From the NCBI RefSeq assembly GCF_016583765.1, contig NZ_NRRR01000001.1:434001-498000 (forward strand): DNA of 64,000 nucleotides. The letters are read 5' to 3'. Shown here one piece after another: positions 30,301 to 38,206 of this stretch (position 1 is its first letter; every line of letters starts with the position of its first letter). The notes below the pieces were generated by a model. It was not told where the DNA came from. It worked only from the letters and a program-made list of their open reading frames with translations, and did no database searches. The position numbers and the translations under genes are program-made. This DNA comes from Chromatium weissei. Lineage in GTDB: Bacteria > Pseudomonadota > Gammaproteobacteria > Chromatiales > Chromatiaceae.

Positions 30301-30798
30301 TCTGCCCTCGCGCAACGTTATCAAGGACTTGATCGCTATGCTTCGCAGCAGGGTACGGTGGGTGCTTTCATTCGCCGTCTATCCGATACGCATTTTGAAA
30401 CCGATCAGGCATGGCTGGAGTCGGTGATGACTCTGCTGGGTCATGCGCCGCCGGCAAAATGGCGTGAATCTCATCGCGCTCACGCCGAGCTGCGTTTGAT
30501 GGAAATGGCGAAGCAACTGCGCGAATTAGAACAACTTTGCCATGTCATGCCGGAAGCGCGAGCTAATGAATCAAACGGCGATGCCGCTGTGATGGTCAAG
30601 CTCGTTGAGGCTGCGCAGGGTGAAATCACTCGCGTCGTGCGAATCACGTCCCTGCAGCGCGCCGCTGCCGAGCAAGCGGCAACACGCATTGCTGAAGAAA
30701 TTAATGCGTTGGATGATGCTACGCAAGTTGCTGTAATCGCTGCGCTGCTGAAGCGATTAGCACAGGAGTCATGCGCTGGAAATTGTCAACATGATTGA
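27361..30798 (+). CDS. sspC: SspC-like large P-loop ATPase of DNA phosphorothioation
   Basis: A 1145-residue ATPase. Walker A is GPYGAGKS at residues 67-74 and Walker B is the VLIEIDE strand near 189-195. The rest is a long, mainly helical body without other motifs I recognise. Its size, the single N-terminal ATPase module and its position between DUF4007 and PAPS-reductase-like genes match SspC, which is thought to energise the modification complex. It overlaps sspB by four bases and sspD by eight. GC content is high in places (about 70% by hand count at 27781-27840). BREX BrxC ATPases are similarly long, but no pglZ, pglX or brxL is present. Confidence 0.72.
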   Translation: MKELLTPLAQMISIRAEFGRSINLARDRDSIELLRSYIPTFRAVTVLEQIADGLSSASIGRALALIGPYGAGKSAFALFTAALLAAPSSSIHRTAFAILRQQQPSLAERFRTWLGTSEGILRVQINGIPDSLIRQIMLALALAAEQAGLAATFVQRLRAAARPEVRMDHVLDLVSQVQSAWAEVGGIGVLIEIDELGKFLEFEAYNPQHREIHLLQLLAEKSAESGSTPLFLLVMLHQAFEHYSNRLGKSLRDEWKKVQGRFSAIAFLEPAEQALPVIAAAFQREGTLTSAVETDIRSAATELMQCAALPHGIDLARAIKLFTSCYPLHPLTLLILPVLCQKVAQNERTLFSYLGSTDSFGLRGRLESLHLGDWIGPWELYDYFILNQASGFSDPLSYHRWVEVITALERYDGDTSSGSTDSVTRLLKTIGLLNLIGAQRGLKASDTLLRLLFGDDLNASLDILRTASIVHFRSYSQEFRVWQGSDFDLHSALQQAAAEQATRPLAETLNNLAPLTPLVARRASIETGTLRRFEPFFTSADCWPPKSNSVELPLWLYLAEPEEIPDLRKTGSRAVVGVCRFTERLREAVTEWLALQELPRQHAVLQQDPIAQREHRAWLENAENEANSAIRTLLEAPETLSWFFGGKHRDICDRSAFQRELSRWVQKVCFPQAPLLRNELINRERPSTAANIGRKKLLAAMLKTPEQEGLGIEKTPAEKSLYLSLLHESGLHRADSSGRWNYFPPPPIDRCNLRPLWNAISSTLGDVGERQVSLTELYAKLQAPPFGVRLGVLPILVITYLLANRREVALYQEGVFRETLTIEQAELLCRRPALFALERFELVGLRGELFEQYLGSIVGNLQENATLLDIVRPLIRFASKLPDYSQHCAGLSLNAERVRTAFRQAKSPGVLLFDALPRACGIDPETLANNDQSTVERFIAGLIAVLRELNTAYPALLTHWQTQLQHAMLNASIEDLTLIRSALAQRYQGLDRYASQQGTVGAFIRRLSDTHFETDQAWLESVMTLLGHAPPAKWRESHRAHAELRLMEMAKQLRELEQLCHVMPEARANESNGDAAVMVKLVEAAQGEITRVVRITSLQRAAAEQAATRIAEEINALDDATQVAVIAALLKRLAQESCAGNCQHD

Positions 30799-31591
30799 TA
30801 CAACGTCAAATCGACCGGTTCGCCATCTGCTCGGACTTTCTGGCGGCAAGGACAGCTCGGCGCTGGCAATTTATCTGCGCGATAAGATTCCAGAAATGGA
30901 ATATTTCTTCGCGGATACCGGCGCGGAATTGCCAGAGACTCTGGCGTATATCGATTTGCTTGAAGATTATTTAGGAAAGCCGATTGCTCGGCTTAATTCG
31001 GAACGCGATTTCGAGTATTACTTAAAATATCACAATAACTATTTGCCCTCAGCCCAACAGCGTTGGTGTACTGTTAATTTAAAGTTAATTCCATTCGAGG
31101 TATTTGCTGGGAACGATGAAGTCATCTCGTATATTGCGATCAGAGCTGACGAACCTTCACGATCAGGTTATGTTTCAAAGAAATCAAACATAAAGACATC
31201 GATGCCCTTTCGTGATGACGGAATAAACAAAGAGGATGTCTTTGATATTCTTGAAAGCTCCGGTTTAGGAGTTCCAAAATATTATGACTGGCGAAGCAGG
31301 TCTGGTTGTTACTTTTGTTTTTTTCAGAAGAAAGAAGAGTGGCTTGGACTAAAAAAACACCATGTAGAACTTTTTGAAAAAGCTAAAAAGTATGAAAGCA
31401 TTGATGAAAAAACAGGACGAATTTTTACATGGAATCAAATTGGCTCGCTTGACGAGGTTATTAAAAGAGCCGAAGCTGATCAAACTAAAGTCGAAAGAAA
31501 AAATAAGAAAACTGTACCAAAAAAACTCATTGATGCCTTTTGTGATGAACCAAAAGATACAGAAGATGCCTGTTTGATTTGTACGTTATAG
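30791..31591 (+). CDS. sspD: SspD-like PP-loop ATP pyrophosphatase (PAPS-reductase family)
   Basis: A 266-residue relative of DndC and PAPS reductase. The PP-loop SGGKDSS is at residues 17-23. Cysteines at 93 (QQRWCTVNL), 173 and 176 (SGCYFC), and 251, 261 and 264 (C-terminal DACLICTL) are suited to an iron-sulfur cluster and sulfur relay. The protein would activate the DNA backbone phosphate by adenylation for sulfur insertion. It overlaps sspC by eight bases. Base composition changes sharply inside this gene: the first ~220 bases resemble sspC, while 31321-31440 is only about 30% G+C by hand count. Confidence 0.8.
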   Translation: MIDTTSNRPVRHLLGLSGGKDSSALAIYLRDKIPEMEYFFADTGAELPETLAYIDLLEDYLGKPIARLNSERDFEYYLKYHNNYLPSAQQRWCTVNLKLIPFEVFAGNDEVISYIAIRADEPSRSGYVSKKSNIKTSMPFRDDGINKEDVFDILESSGLGVPKYYDWRSRSGCYFCFFQKKEEWLGLKKHHVELFEKAKKYESIDEKTGRIFTWNQIGSLDEVIKRAEADQTKVERKNKKTVPKKLIDAFCDEPKDTEDACLICTL

Positions 31592-31595
31592 CAAT

Positions 31596-32162
31596 ATGAA
31601 CGATCTATTGTGGAAATTTTTGAATATTCGGGTTTATCAAGAAAGAGGTCTTCCATCTCTGCATAAGCCATTGTTGCTTCTCTATGCTTTGGGGAAACTC
31701 ATTCAAGAAAATCAACGCTTAATCAGCTTTATAGAGATTGATAGCGCGTTAAGTATTTTGCTTAAAGAGTTTCATCCTTCAGGATCGAATCAATTAAACA
31801 CGCACTATCCTTTTGGGAAACTTGAAAACGATGGTATTTGGGAAGTAGAGCAGAGTATATCTCTAAAGCGAACTGCTGTCGGACATCTATTCAAAAGTGA
31901 GATTATTGAAAAAGGAATTCGAGGTGGATTTAATGTTCAGGTCTTCAATACTTTAATATCAAACAAAAATCTAGCACATTTTGTTGCTCAGGCATTAGCG
32001 CGAAAATATTTTCGAGAACTTGAGTATTTCAGAGTACTTGATGCCGTTGGGATTAAGGAAATCCATTTCGATCATTTGGCAGATATTGTCGATGCTGTTT
32101 CGACAAATCAGGACTACGCCAACCGCATATGTGCGGTAAAGCTCAACGGAGCAATGGAGTAA
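31596..32162 (+). CDS. Stand-alone sulfur-binding-domain-like protein (candidate SspF)
   Basis: A 188-residue protein resembling the N-terminal part of HNH-type restriction endonucleases, which in ScoMcrA/SprMcrA-like enzymes is the sulfur-binding domain (SBD) that reads phosphorothioate DNA. The visible signature is HKPLLLLYALGKL at 23-35, then HYPFGKLENDGIWEV at 70-84 and RGGFN at 109-113. The Tyr71-Pro72 pair corresponds in kind to the Tyr-Pro that lines the sulfur pocket in the known SBD structure. No HNH nuclease follows: the chain stops. It starts four bases after sspD and ends four bases before the next gene. Composition is AT-rich. The SBD assignment is by motif memory, and the SspF label is by position only. 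Confidence 0.6.
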   Translation: MNDLLWKFLNIRVYQERGLPSLHKPLLLLYALGKLIQENQRLISFIEIDSALSILLKEFHPSGSNQLNTHYPFGKLENDGIWEVEQSISLKRTAVGHLFKSEIIEKGIRGGFNVQVFNTLISNKNLAHFVAQALARKYFRELEYFRVLDAVGIKEIHFDHLADIVDAVSTNQDYANRICAVKLNGAME

Positions 32163-32166
32163 AGAT

Positions 32167-33960
32167 GTGAGGACGCACCAAAATCGTTTTATAGGATATT
32201 TGAATTCCCTTCATAACCTCACCGCTAGCGGCGCAAACGCTTTAGCCGAATCTCAGGCGCTCAATTCGTATTTTGGTGAACTCTACGAACCCTTTGCTTT
32301 GGTATCTGAGTTAAAACGCATTCTCGCTAAAAGCACCGAGCAGGTTGTCATTCTCACCGGACACGCTGGTGACGGAAAATCTACTGTTGCATTGGATGTT
32401 TTCAAGTCGATTCAAAACCTTCCACTGCAACAGCCTCTGAACAGCCCGATGCTTCAGCGCGTCGTAATTCCCACCGATCAGGGATACATCACGATCGTCA
32501 AGGACATGAGCGAACTCAGCAGCATTGAACGCCAGAGTTATTTAAAGCAGGCGTTCGAGGAGGAAGGGCGTTGGTTGATCGTCAGTAACACAGGTCCATT
32601 GCTACACAGCTTGCTCGATTACGGCGAATCGCAAGGGCAAAAGGATATTGAAAGCCGCGTACTCGCCTTGCTAGATGCTCCGTTGAATGAAACCGCATTA
32701 GAGCAGAATGTACTGAATGTTTTTAATAAGCCACTGTTAATTCTGAATTTAACTCGCTTAGACAATGTTGCTTTAGGGGCGCGCATTCTGGGTAAGCTCA
32801 TCGCACATTCCGGCTGGGCAGAATGCGCAGAATGCTCCATCGTGGAAGCCTGTCCGCTGGTCTTGAACCGCAGAGCATTGCTTGAAACAAAATCAATTGT
32901 CATGAATCGTGTGCGCTGGATTTACCGCCGCATCAGCGATTATGAACAACGACTCACGCTGCGTCAGATCGTGGCGCAACTCGCCTTTGGACTCACCGGC
33001 GGAATGAGCTGCGCCGAAGCGCAAGCGCGAATTGAGGTATCCACCGCTATTGGCGCGAAGCGGGGCATCAAGTCTCTACAGGAAATTCTGTTCAGCGAGA
33101 GCTTTTTTGGCTATCGCGCCGGAATTCCGGATTCTCGAACGGAACGATTACAAGCCATTGCATTACTGCGACGCAGCATGATGGGTGGTCCTGTCAGCGC
33201 GAGTCACGAACGGGAATTGATTCAAGGAGTGAGCGAAGGATGGGCCGAATTGCCGAATGCACTCGAACCTCTAGCGGAATTCTGGCAGCGAATCTCTACT
33301 GATCGAAAAGCCGTGTCCACGCGAGCTGCGTTGCGGCGAATGCTACTGATGTTCGGAAAAATGAAATCAAATCGCACGAATGATGCTCAGATTTTTTTTG
33401 ACACGATGCTGCATTCGCCGGGCTTGCGAGCATTGGATGACTGGCAACGTGCAGGCAAACTCGAACTGTCGCTAACGGAGAGCAAAAATCTGCGAAAAGC
33501 CTGTTTGAACGTGCTACTGGAAGCCTTCTCTGGATTCAGCGCGAGCCAGTTCGAAGCGCGTCACGACAACCTTTATCTAACGCTGCGGCGACCGGATCGA
33601 GCGGTCGTGCAGCCAACCCAACTCATCATTGGAAGCCTACCTTTTAGGGATTTCGATTTGAAATTCGATTCAGTGATGCGACTGCCTAAGCTGATCTATC
33701 GACCTGCGGCGGTGGAGTTGCTGTTGACCTTGCCGCTACTGGATTACATTCACCGCCGCGCAGCAGGCGAATTAGGCAATGATCTGACACCGATCTATCA
33801 GGCTCAATTGAATCGGTTTCAGGGTGAATTATTGCAGGTCGATAAAATTCATCATGGACAGGAGGGTGAGATCAGTTTTTTACGCGCCGGAATTGACGGT
33901 GACGTAAAAGTGTATCGCTACACCTTGGACGAACAAAAGCAGCGACTGGAGAAGGCGTGA
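32167..33960 (+). CDS. DptF-like P-loop ATPase of a phosphorothioate-dependent defence module (candidate SspG)
   Basis: A 597-residue protein with Walker A GHAGDGKS at residues 65-72, preceded by the strand VVILTG. A small cysteine cluster C220-x2-C223-x5-C229 in ECAECSIVEACPL could bind a metal. Both the early P-loop preceded by a VVILTG strand and the central cysteine trio resemble DptF of Dnd restriction modules. The start is a GTG at 32167, four bases after the SBD-like gene. The downstream gene overlaps its stop. I infer that it powers the effector arm. The identity with SspG is positional. Confidence 0.55.
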   Translation: MRTHQNRFIGYLNSLHNLTASGANALAESQALNSYFGELYEPFALVSELKRILAKSTEQVVILTGHAGDGKSTVALDVFKSIQNLPLQQPLNSPMLQRVVIPTDQGYITIVKDMSELSSIERQSYLKQAFEEEGRWLIVSNTGPLLHSLLDYGESQGQKDIESRVLALLDAPLNETALEQNVLNVFNKPLLILNLTRLDNVALGARILGKLIAHSGWAECAECSIVEACPLVLNRRALLETKSIVMNRVRWIYRRISDYEQRLTLRQIVAQLAFGLTGGMSCAEAQARIEVSTAIGAKRGIKSLQEILFSESFFGYRAGIPDSRTERLQAIALLRRSMMGGPVSASHERELIQGVSEGWAELPNALEPLAEFWQRISTDRKAVSTRAALRRMLLMFGKMKSNRTNDAQIFFDTMLHSPGLRALDDWQRAGKLELSLTESKNLRKACLNVLLEAFSGFSASQFEARHDNLYLTLRRPDRAVVQPTQLIIGSLPFRDFDLKFDSVMRLPKLIYRPAAVELLLTLPLLDYIHRRAAGELGNDLTPIYQAQLNRFQGELLQVDKIHHGQEGEISFLRAGIDGDVKVYRYTLDEQKQRLEKA

Positions 33961-35543
33961 TGAGTGATCAATTTCCGCCTAACGACATGACGGGAGAACC
34001 AACCAATCCAGCGATTCGCATCTACGGACGGCGTTTTCACAGCGGTCAAACGCCAGTTGAATATCTTGCTGAATTTTTACTGGTCTTCGCCTCCTCGAAG
34101 GGAGACAGCGCGACGCGCTCTCACGCATTTGAATTAACTCTTGGAGAGAATCTAAATCGTGCGATCTATTGGCCTGAAGATCGCATTGCTTTGAAGTTAT
34201 TCACCTTCTTTCCAACTTCAAAACTCGATACGCGACACGATATTCATCAGAAAGCCTATCGACAGGCACTCGATAATTTGCAAGAACATATCGATGGTTC
34301 AAATAGCGAAAAAGATGAAACAATTCGTTTATTGCAGAGCCTTTTTTCTGGCTTTGTTGGTGTGGCTAAGAATCGAACTTGGGTTACCTGTAGCTTTTTG
34401 CCGGTATCAACTTCATTACTTGCGCGAGAGCTAGACTGGCTTCATTCAAAGGCATCTAAAACCTCAAAAATAGCAACTTGGAATGATGCTGGAGAATATT
34501 TTGTCGCTGATCGTCACAACTTCATGGCACGTGGTGGAGAGCTTCTTTTTTTACAGCTCGCACATTTGTTTTCTAATCATTCATCAGTGATTATTGAAGA
34601 CATTTCGGGGAATTATTCTCACATTCAGAATCTTTCTCTTCTCGACCTCAAGTCGCAAACAGAAAAATCTCTGTTATCAATGCTCGACAGCGAAATACTA
34701 TCTCTAAACGCACTATCGGCTTTCATTGATAAATCTTTAAATGATTTTCGTTGGCCTAAAAAAGAAAGATACGCTTCGCTTGGTTGGGTTCCGATATCTA
34801 CCTTACCGGAGTCTTTACTATTTGCATACGAACTTCACAATCTAGTGACTTCCACGCTCAACAATCTTGAGAAGTTAAAGTTAATGCAAACGCTTTGCTG
34901 TATGCAGGTATTGCGAACTTTATGTTTTATCGCTTCGAGGGAAGATGCTCACTCAAATTCTATTCAAGGTTTCATCGGCAATTACGCTTGGATTGCAACA
35001 AATCCTAATGCGCCGATTGGCGTTGGAACTCGCAAATTAGCAGAAAACTCTTTTGATCAAATTGAAGCGATGCTGTTTCGAGTATTACGTAAAAAAGCAT
35101 TAACTGATTCTCAGGCTCAAGGCAGCATGAGAGAAGCGCACAAACACGGTTTTGAGATTTTCCGAAAGATCGCAAAACAATTAGAATTTGTTATTCCATT
35201 CACGGGTCGAGGGCAACGCTTTGTCTTGCCGTCACATTTATTATGTTTTTTTGTTGTTTCGTTACTTGCCCCCGGCGAACGCATTCGATTGACACGATTC
35301 TATGAGCGAGTCTTTGCGCATTACGGCATTGCGTTGGGCGAGCGACAATTAGCCGCAGCACTCGCTTGGAGTGGTCAGCAATCCGATTCACGTGATTACG
35401 CAGTAGCTGCGGATACTCACTGGATTGAAGAAACTCTGCGACAAGGCGGTTTTTTAGTCGAACTTTCTGATGCCGTTTCCATCGTTCATAATTCAACTGG
35501 ACATCGGCAGACACATTCAGCGTGTGATCAAGATGCCAATTGA
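33960..35543 (+). CDS. Unrecognised protein closing the phosphorothioate defence cassette (candidate SspH)
   Basis: A 527-residue soluble protein without a motif I can name. The N-terminus (IRIYGRRFHSGQTPVEYLAEF) is followed by an AT-rich, helix-rich middle with FMARGGELLFLQLAHL and a C-terminal region (PSHLLCFFVVSLLAPGERI, then a winged-helix-like stretch). The ATG at 33960 overlaps the preceding TGA by one base (TGATG), with a strong GGAGAAGG site just upstream; a GTG one codon earlier is possible. It is likely a partner or effector with the ATPase encoded upstream. GC content dips to about 32% by hand count at 34561-34620. The function is unknown. Confidence 0.5.
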   Translation: MSDQFPPNDMTGEPTNPAIRIYGRRFHSGQTPVEYLAEFLLVFASSKGDSATRSHAFELTLGENLNRAIYWPEDRIALKLFTFFPTSKLDTRHDIHQKAYRQALDNLQEHIDGSNSEKDETIRLLQSLFSGFVGVAKNRTWVTCSFLPVSTSLLARELDWLHSKASKTSKIATWNDAGEYFVADRHNFMARGGELLFLQLAHLFSNHSSVIIEDISGNYSHIQNLSLLDLKSQTEKSLLSMLDSEILSLNALSAFIDKSLNDFRWPKKERYASLGWVPISTLPESLLFAYELHNLVTSTLNNLEKLKLMQTLCCMQVLRTLCFIASREDAHSNSIQGFIGNYAWIATNPNAPIGVGTRKLAENSFDQIEAMLFRVLRKKALTDSQAQGSMREAHKHGFEIFRKIAKQLEFVIPFTGRGQRFVLPSHLLCFFVVSLLAPGERIRLTRFYERVFAHYGIALGERQLAAALAWSGQQSDSRDYAVAADTHWIEETLRQGGFLVELSDAVSIVHNSTGHRQTHSACDQDAN

Positions 35544-35866
35544 TCGACAGTGATGAGCGCGTTAAATACTTCGATCAACGTTAGAGTTCAAATTTCACCT
35601 AAAAAATGAATAAGCACTTATTCTGAAAAATTCAGTGCATCGTAAATAAAAAGTTTATAACTGCTGACAACTGTATACGACTTTATTTCATGAAAGATGA
35701 ATCTCGCAGAAAAGCAGCGTTAATTTGGGGCGTATATGCAAATGATTTCTGTGGTTTTGAAGAATACGATTAGTCTCTGAAGAGTGAGTCAATAGAAATG
35801 TAAATATGCCCCATGTTTTTAACGTGGCAATTAACGAAAGTTAAGAAAAATGTATCGGTGTAGCTG
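35544..35866. other. AT-rich 323-base gap at the right edge of the defence cassette
   Basis: A non-coding stretch separating the cassette from the DUF2868 gene. It is AT-rich and holds only a 27-codon reading frame (35690-35773, peptide starting MKDESRRKAALIWG) with no ribosome-binding site, which may be chance or the remnant of a lost gene. There is no terminator with a strong stem, no direct repeat that would mark an insertion, and no tRNA. Confidence 0.5.
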
Positions 35867-38206
35867 ATGAAATTTCCATATTTTTCCGCGTTGGGTTTGC
35901 TGGCGAAGCGTCTCGGTGTGACGCGTACCGAGTGGACAGTTTCTGATCTCATTGATTTTGAATACTATCTTGAAGGTGATGAGCAGGTTTTACGCGAGCA
36001 GCCTGCGGCGCGTAAGGTGTTGGCGCAGCGAGATCGGGCGTTTCATCTCGATCACGCGCAAAACGCGGCAGCGAGCACTGCAGCACCGCACACGTCCACA
36101 CATCGCCGCACCAGTTTGCGTCACTGGTTGACTGCTCGCCGCAATTCGGAAGACCCGCGCCTTTCTCCGCTGCTGCCCGGTGCGGCATTTGCCAGTGCAC
36201 AACAATTGGGAATGCTGGTGCTGGCAGTGAGCGGTTTTCTCATCGGCGCAACTGTCGCCTCGGCGCTGCTCAGTTACGACGGACATCGTCCCATCGACGT
36301 GTCGTCTTACATCCTTCTGCTGGTGTTAGTGCAATTTCTCTTTGCAGGCGTTGCGGTGTGGATGTGGACGCTGCGGTCATTGCGCCGAAGTGACGAGGTG
36401 CGCGGCAATGCGTGGCTGTTAATGCAGGTGATTCGTCCACTATTGACGCAAGCCGCGCAATGGTTACAGCGCCAGCGACTCGGTCGCGCCAGTGCTGACA
36501 TTCGTGAGCGGGCATTGGCGACACAGGGTTTATTGAAATCGCAATTCACGATTTACGGACCAGTAGCCTATTTTCCGCTGCTGATTCCGGCGCAGATGTT
36601 TGGCGTGGCCTTCAACATCGGCGCGATTATGACCACGATTTTTCTGGAGTTATTTACTGATTTAGCGTTTGGCTGGGGCAGCGCAAATTTTCATCCAGAG
36701 ACGGTTTACGATTTGGCGCAGATGATTGCGCTGCCATGGAGCGGAATTTTCGGCGAAGGCGTGGGTTATCCGACGTTGGCGCAAATTACGGGATCGCAGA
36801 TTCATCTGGAACAGTGGGCGAGCGGCGCGCTGGTTTTTCATCCTGATTCTGAGCATCTGCGGTCATGGCGCTGGTTTTTAGTGCTCGCGGTGGTGACTTA
36901 CGGATTGCTGCCACGTTTGATTTTATTGACTTTATCGATATTGATGGAGCGGCTGGCGCTGGCGCGACTGACCTTTACGCACGGACGCAGTTTGGCGCTG
37001 TACACGCGAATGTTGACACCGATTCTGGACACGAGCACGACGGTGATGACAGCCGGAGCAGAAATGCCAATTCCAGCACCGCTGTTGCCACACACACGGC
37101 GACTCGGATTGGTCGGGCCGCTGTCAACGAAAACGAATGAACCGCCGACTAATTTGCGCCCTTGGCGAGAAAAAACGCCGATTGCACCGGAGCCAATTGT
37201 TGAATTGAAACCGCAACCGGTGATTGATATTCAACCGAAGCCAATTGCTGCACCGGAACCAGCGCCACCGGTCATTCAATTCGAGCCGGAACCGATAATT
37301 AAAATTGAACCGGAATCAATTATTGAACAACCAGCTCAACCGTCTTTTATTGAAGAAGAATTCAATTTACCGCCGGTTGAATCGAAACCAATTGTTGAAT
37401 CAGAATCATTGCCACCGGTGATTGAACCGAAGCTGAAATCAGTCGTTGAAATTGAACCGGAGCCAATTATTGAAGAATCCTTTCAACCGCCTTTTGAAGA
37501 AGAATCTAATTTATCTTCACCGGTTGAATCGATTATTGAGTTGAAGCCAACTGTTGAATTAAAACCGCCGCCGGTCATTGAATCGAAGCCGGAACCCATT
37601 ATTGAAATTGTGCCAATGATTGAACCGGAACCGGAACCGGAACCAATCATTGAAATTGAATCGAAACCAATTGAGGAATTGGCAATTGAACCGGTTATTG
37701 AGTCGGAATCAACTGCAACTTCACCGGCAATTGAAAGATCAACCTATTTCGCTCCGAATGCCTGTTTGCTCTTAATTCATGTCGATGTGGATGATGTATT
37801 GGAATCGGAAGATCGTCCACGTTTAGCGCAATTACTATTGCAATTGACTGGCTGGCAAATTGGCGCATCAGTAACCTTTGGTGCTGGCAGCGCAATGACA
37901 GCGCGAGCATTAGATATTTTAGAACGCGGACAATGGCAAGAATTGCCGCCGCGTCTTGCGGTCATTCAAGATGGTTCGCAACCACCAATTACTGAAAATC
38001 TATTATTTTTACGCGAATTGCGCGCAGCGGCTGGCGTTCAAGCACAAATGCTATTGGCGTTAATTGGTGATCCAGAAGATGACGACCGATTGCCACCGCT
38101 ACGGGCATTTGATTACACCGATTGGCAGCGCAAAATTGATCAAATGGCTGATCCTTATTTGCGATTGGAAATGCTGGCTCCGCCCAGCAATGACGGAGAA
38201 GATTGA
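35867..38206 (+). CDS. DUF2868 membrane protein with Pro/Glu/Ile repeat tract
   Basis: A 779-residue protein. The N-terminal DUF2868-like part (1-~400) has membrane helices near 113-135, 146-166, 230-265 and 333-360. The tract ~440-620 is low-complexity, built from degenerate units such as EPEPIIEIE and ESKPIVE. A C-terminal soluble domain (~625-779) begins at YFAPNACLLLIHVDVDDV. The gene is coupled to the DUF3482 GTPase downstream (TGATG overlap), a pairing I know from other proteobacteria, where the two are thought to form a membrane GTPase system of unknown role. A link to the neighbouring defence cassette is possible only by proximity. Confidence 0.72.
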   Translation: MKFPYFSALGLLAKRLGVTRTEWTVSDLIDFEYYLEGDEQVLREQPAARKVLAQRDRAFHLDHAQNAAASTAAPHTSTHRRTSLRHWLTARRNSEDPRLSPLLPGAAFASAQQLGMLVLAVSGFLIGATVASALLSYDGHRPIDVSSYILLLVLVQFLFAGVAVWMWTLRSLRRSDEVRGNAWLLMQVIRPLLTQAAQWLQRQRLGRASADIRERALATQGLLKSQFTIYGPVAYFPLLIPAQMFGVAFNIGAIMTTIFLELFTDLAFGWGSANFHPETVYDLAQMIALPWSGIFGEGVGYPTLAQITGSQIHLEQWASGALVFHPDSEHLRSWRWFLVLAVVTYGLLPRLILLTLSILMERLALARLTFTHGRSLALYTRMLTPILDTSTTVMTAGAEMPIPAPLLPHTRRLGLVGPLSTKTNEPPTNLRPWREKTPIAPEPIVELKPQPVIDIQPKPIAAPEPAPPVIQFEPEPIIKIEPESIIEQPAQPSFIEEEFNLPPVESKPIVESESLPPVIEPKLKSVVEIEPEPIIEESFQPPFEEESNLSSPVESIIELKPTVELKPPPVIESKPEPIIEIVPMIEPEPEPEPIIEIESKPIEELAIEPVIESESTATSPAIERSTYFAPNACLLLIHVDVDDVLESEDRPRLAQLLLQLTGWQIGASVTFGAGSAMTARALDILERGQWQELPPRLAVIQDGSQPPITENLLFLRELRAAAGVQAQMLLALIGDPEDDDRLPPLRAFDYTDWQRKIDQMADPYLRLEMLAPPSNDGED
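37186..37710 (+). repeat. Degenerate repeat region encoding Pro-Glu-Ile units
   Basis: Within the DUF2868 gene, short imperfect repeats around GAACCGGAACC, CCAATTATTGAA and GTTGAATCG recur in frame and encode E-P-x-P-I-I-E type units. The segment is a flexible, acidic linker by composition. Such tracts often vary in copy number between strains. Confidence 0.75.

Noticed and set aside
29530..30324. 264-codon open frame on the minus strand
   Set aside because: Antisense to sspC; no start signal and no motifs, while the sspC frame is uninterrupted.
26462..35543. BREX system
   Set aside because: A long ATPase and a PAPS-reductase-like gene occur in some BREX types, but pglZ, brxL and a pglX methylase are all missing, while DUF4007 plus the gene order fit Ssp.
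26272..35866. Mobile element carrying the defence cassette
   Set aside because: No integrase, transposase, flanking tRNA or direct repeat was seen at either boundary. Acquisition is suggested only by composition.
37186..37710. CRISPR-like or tandem DNA repeat array
   Set aside because: The repeats are short, degenerate, in frame and without unique spacers; they encode a Pro/Glu/Ile-rich linker.
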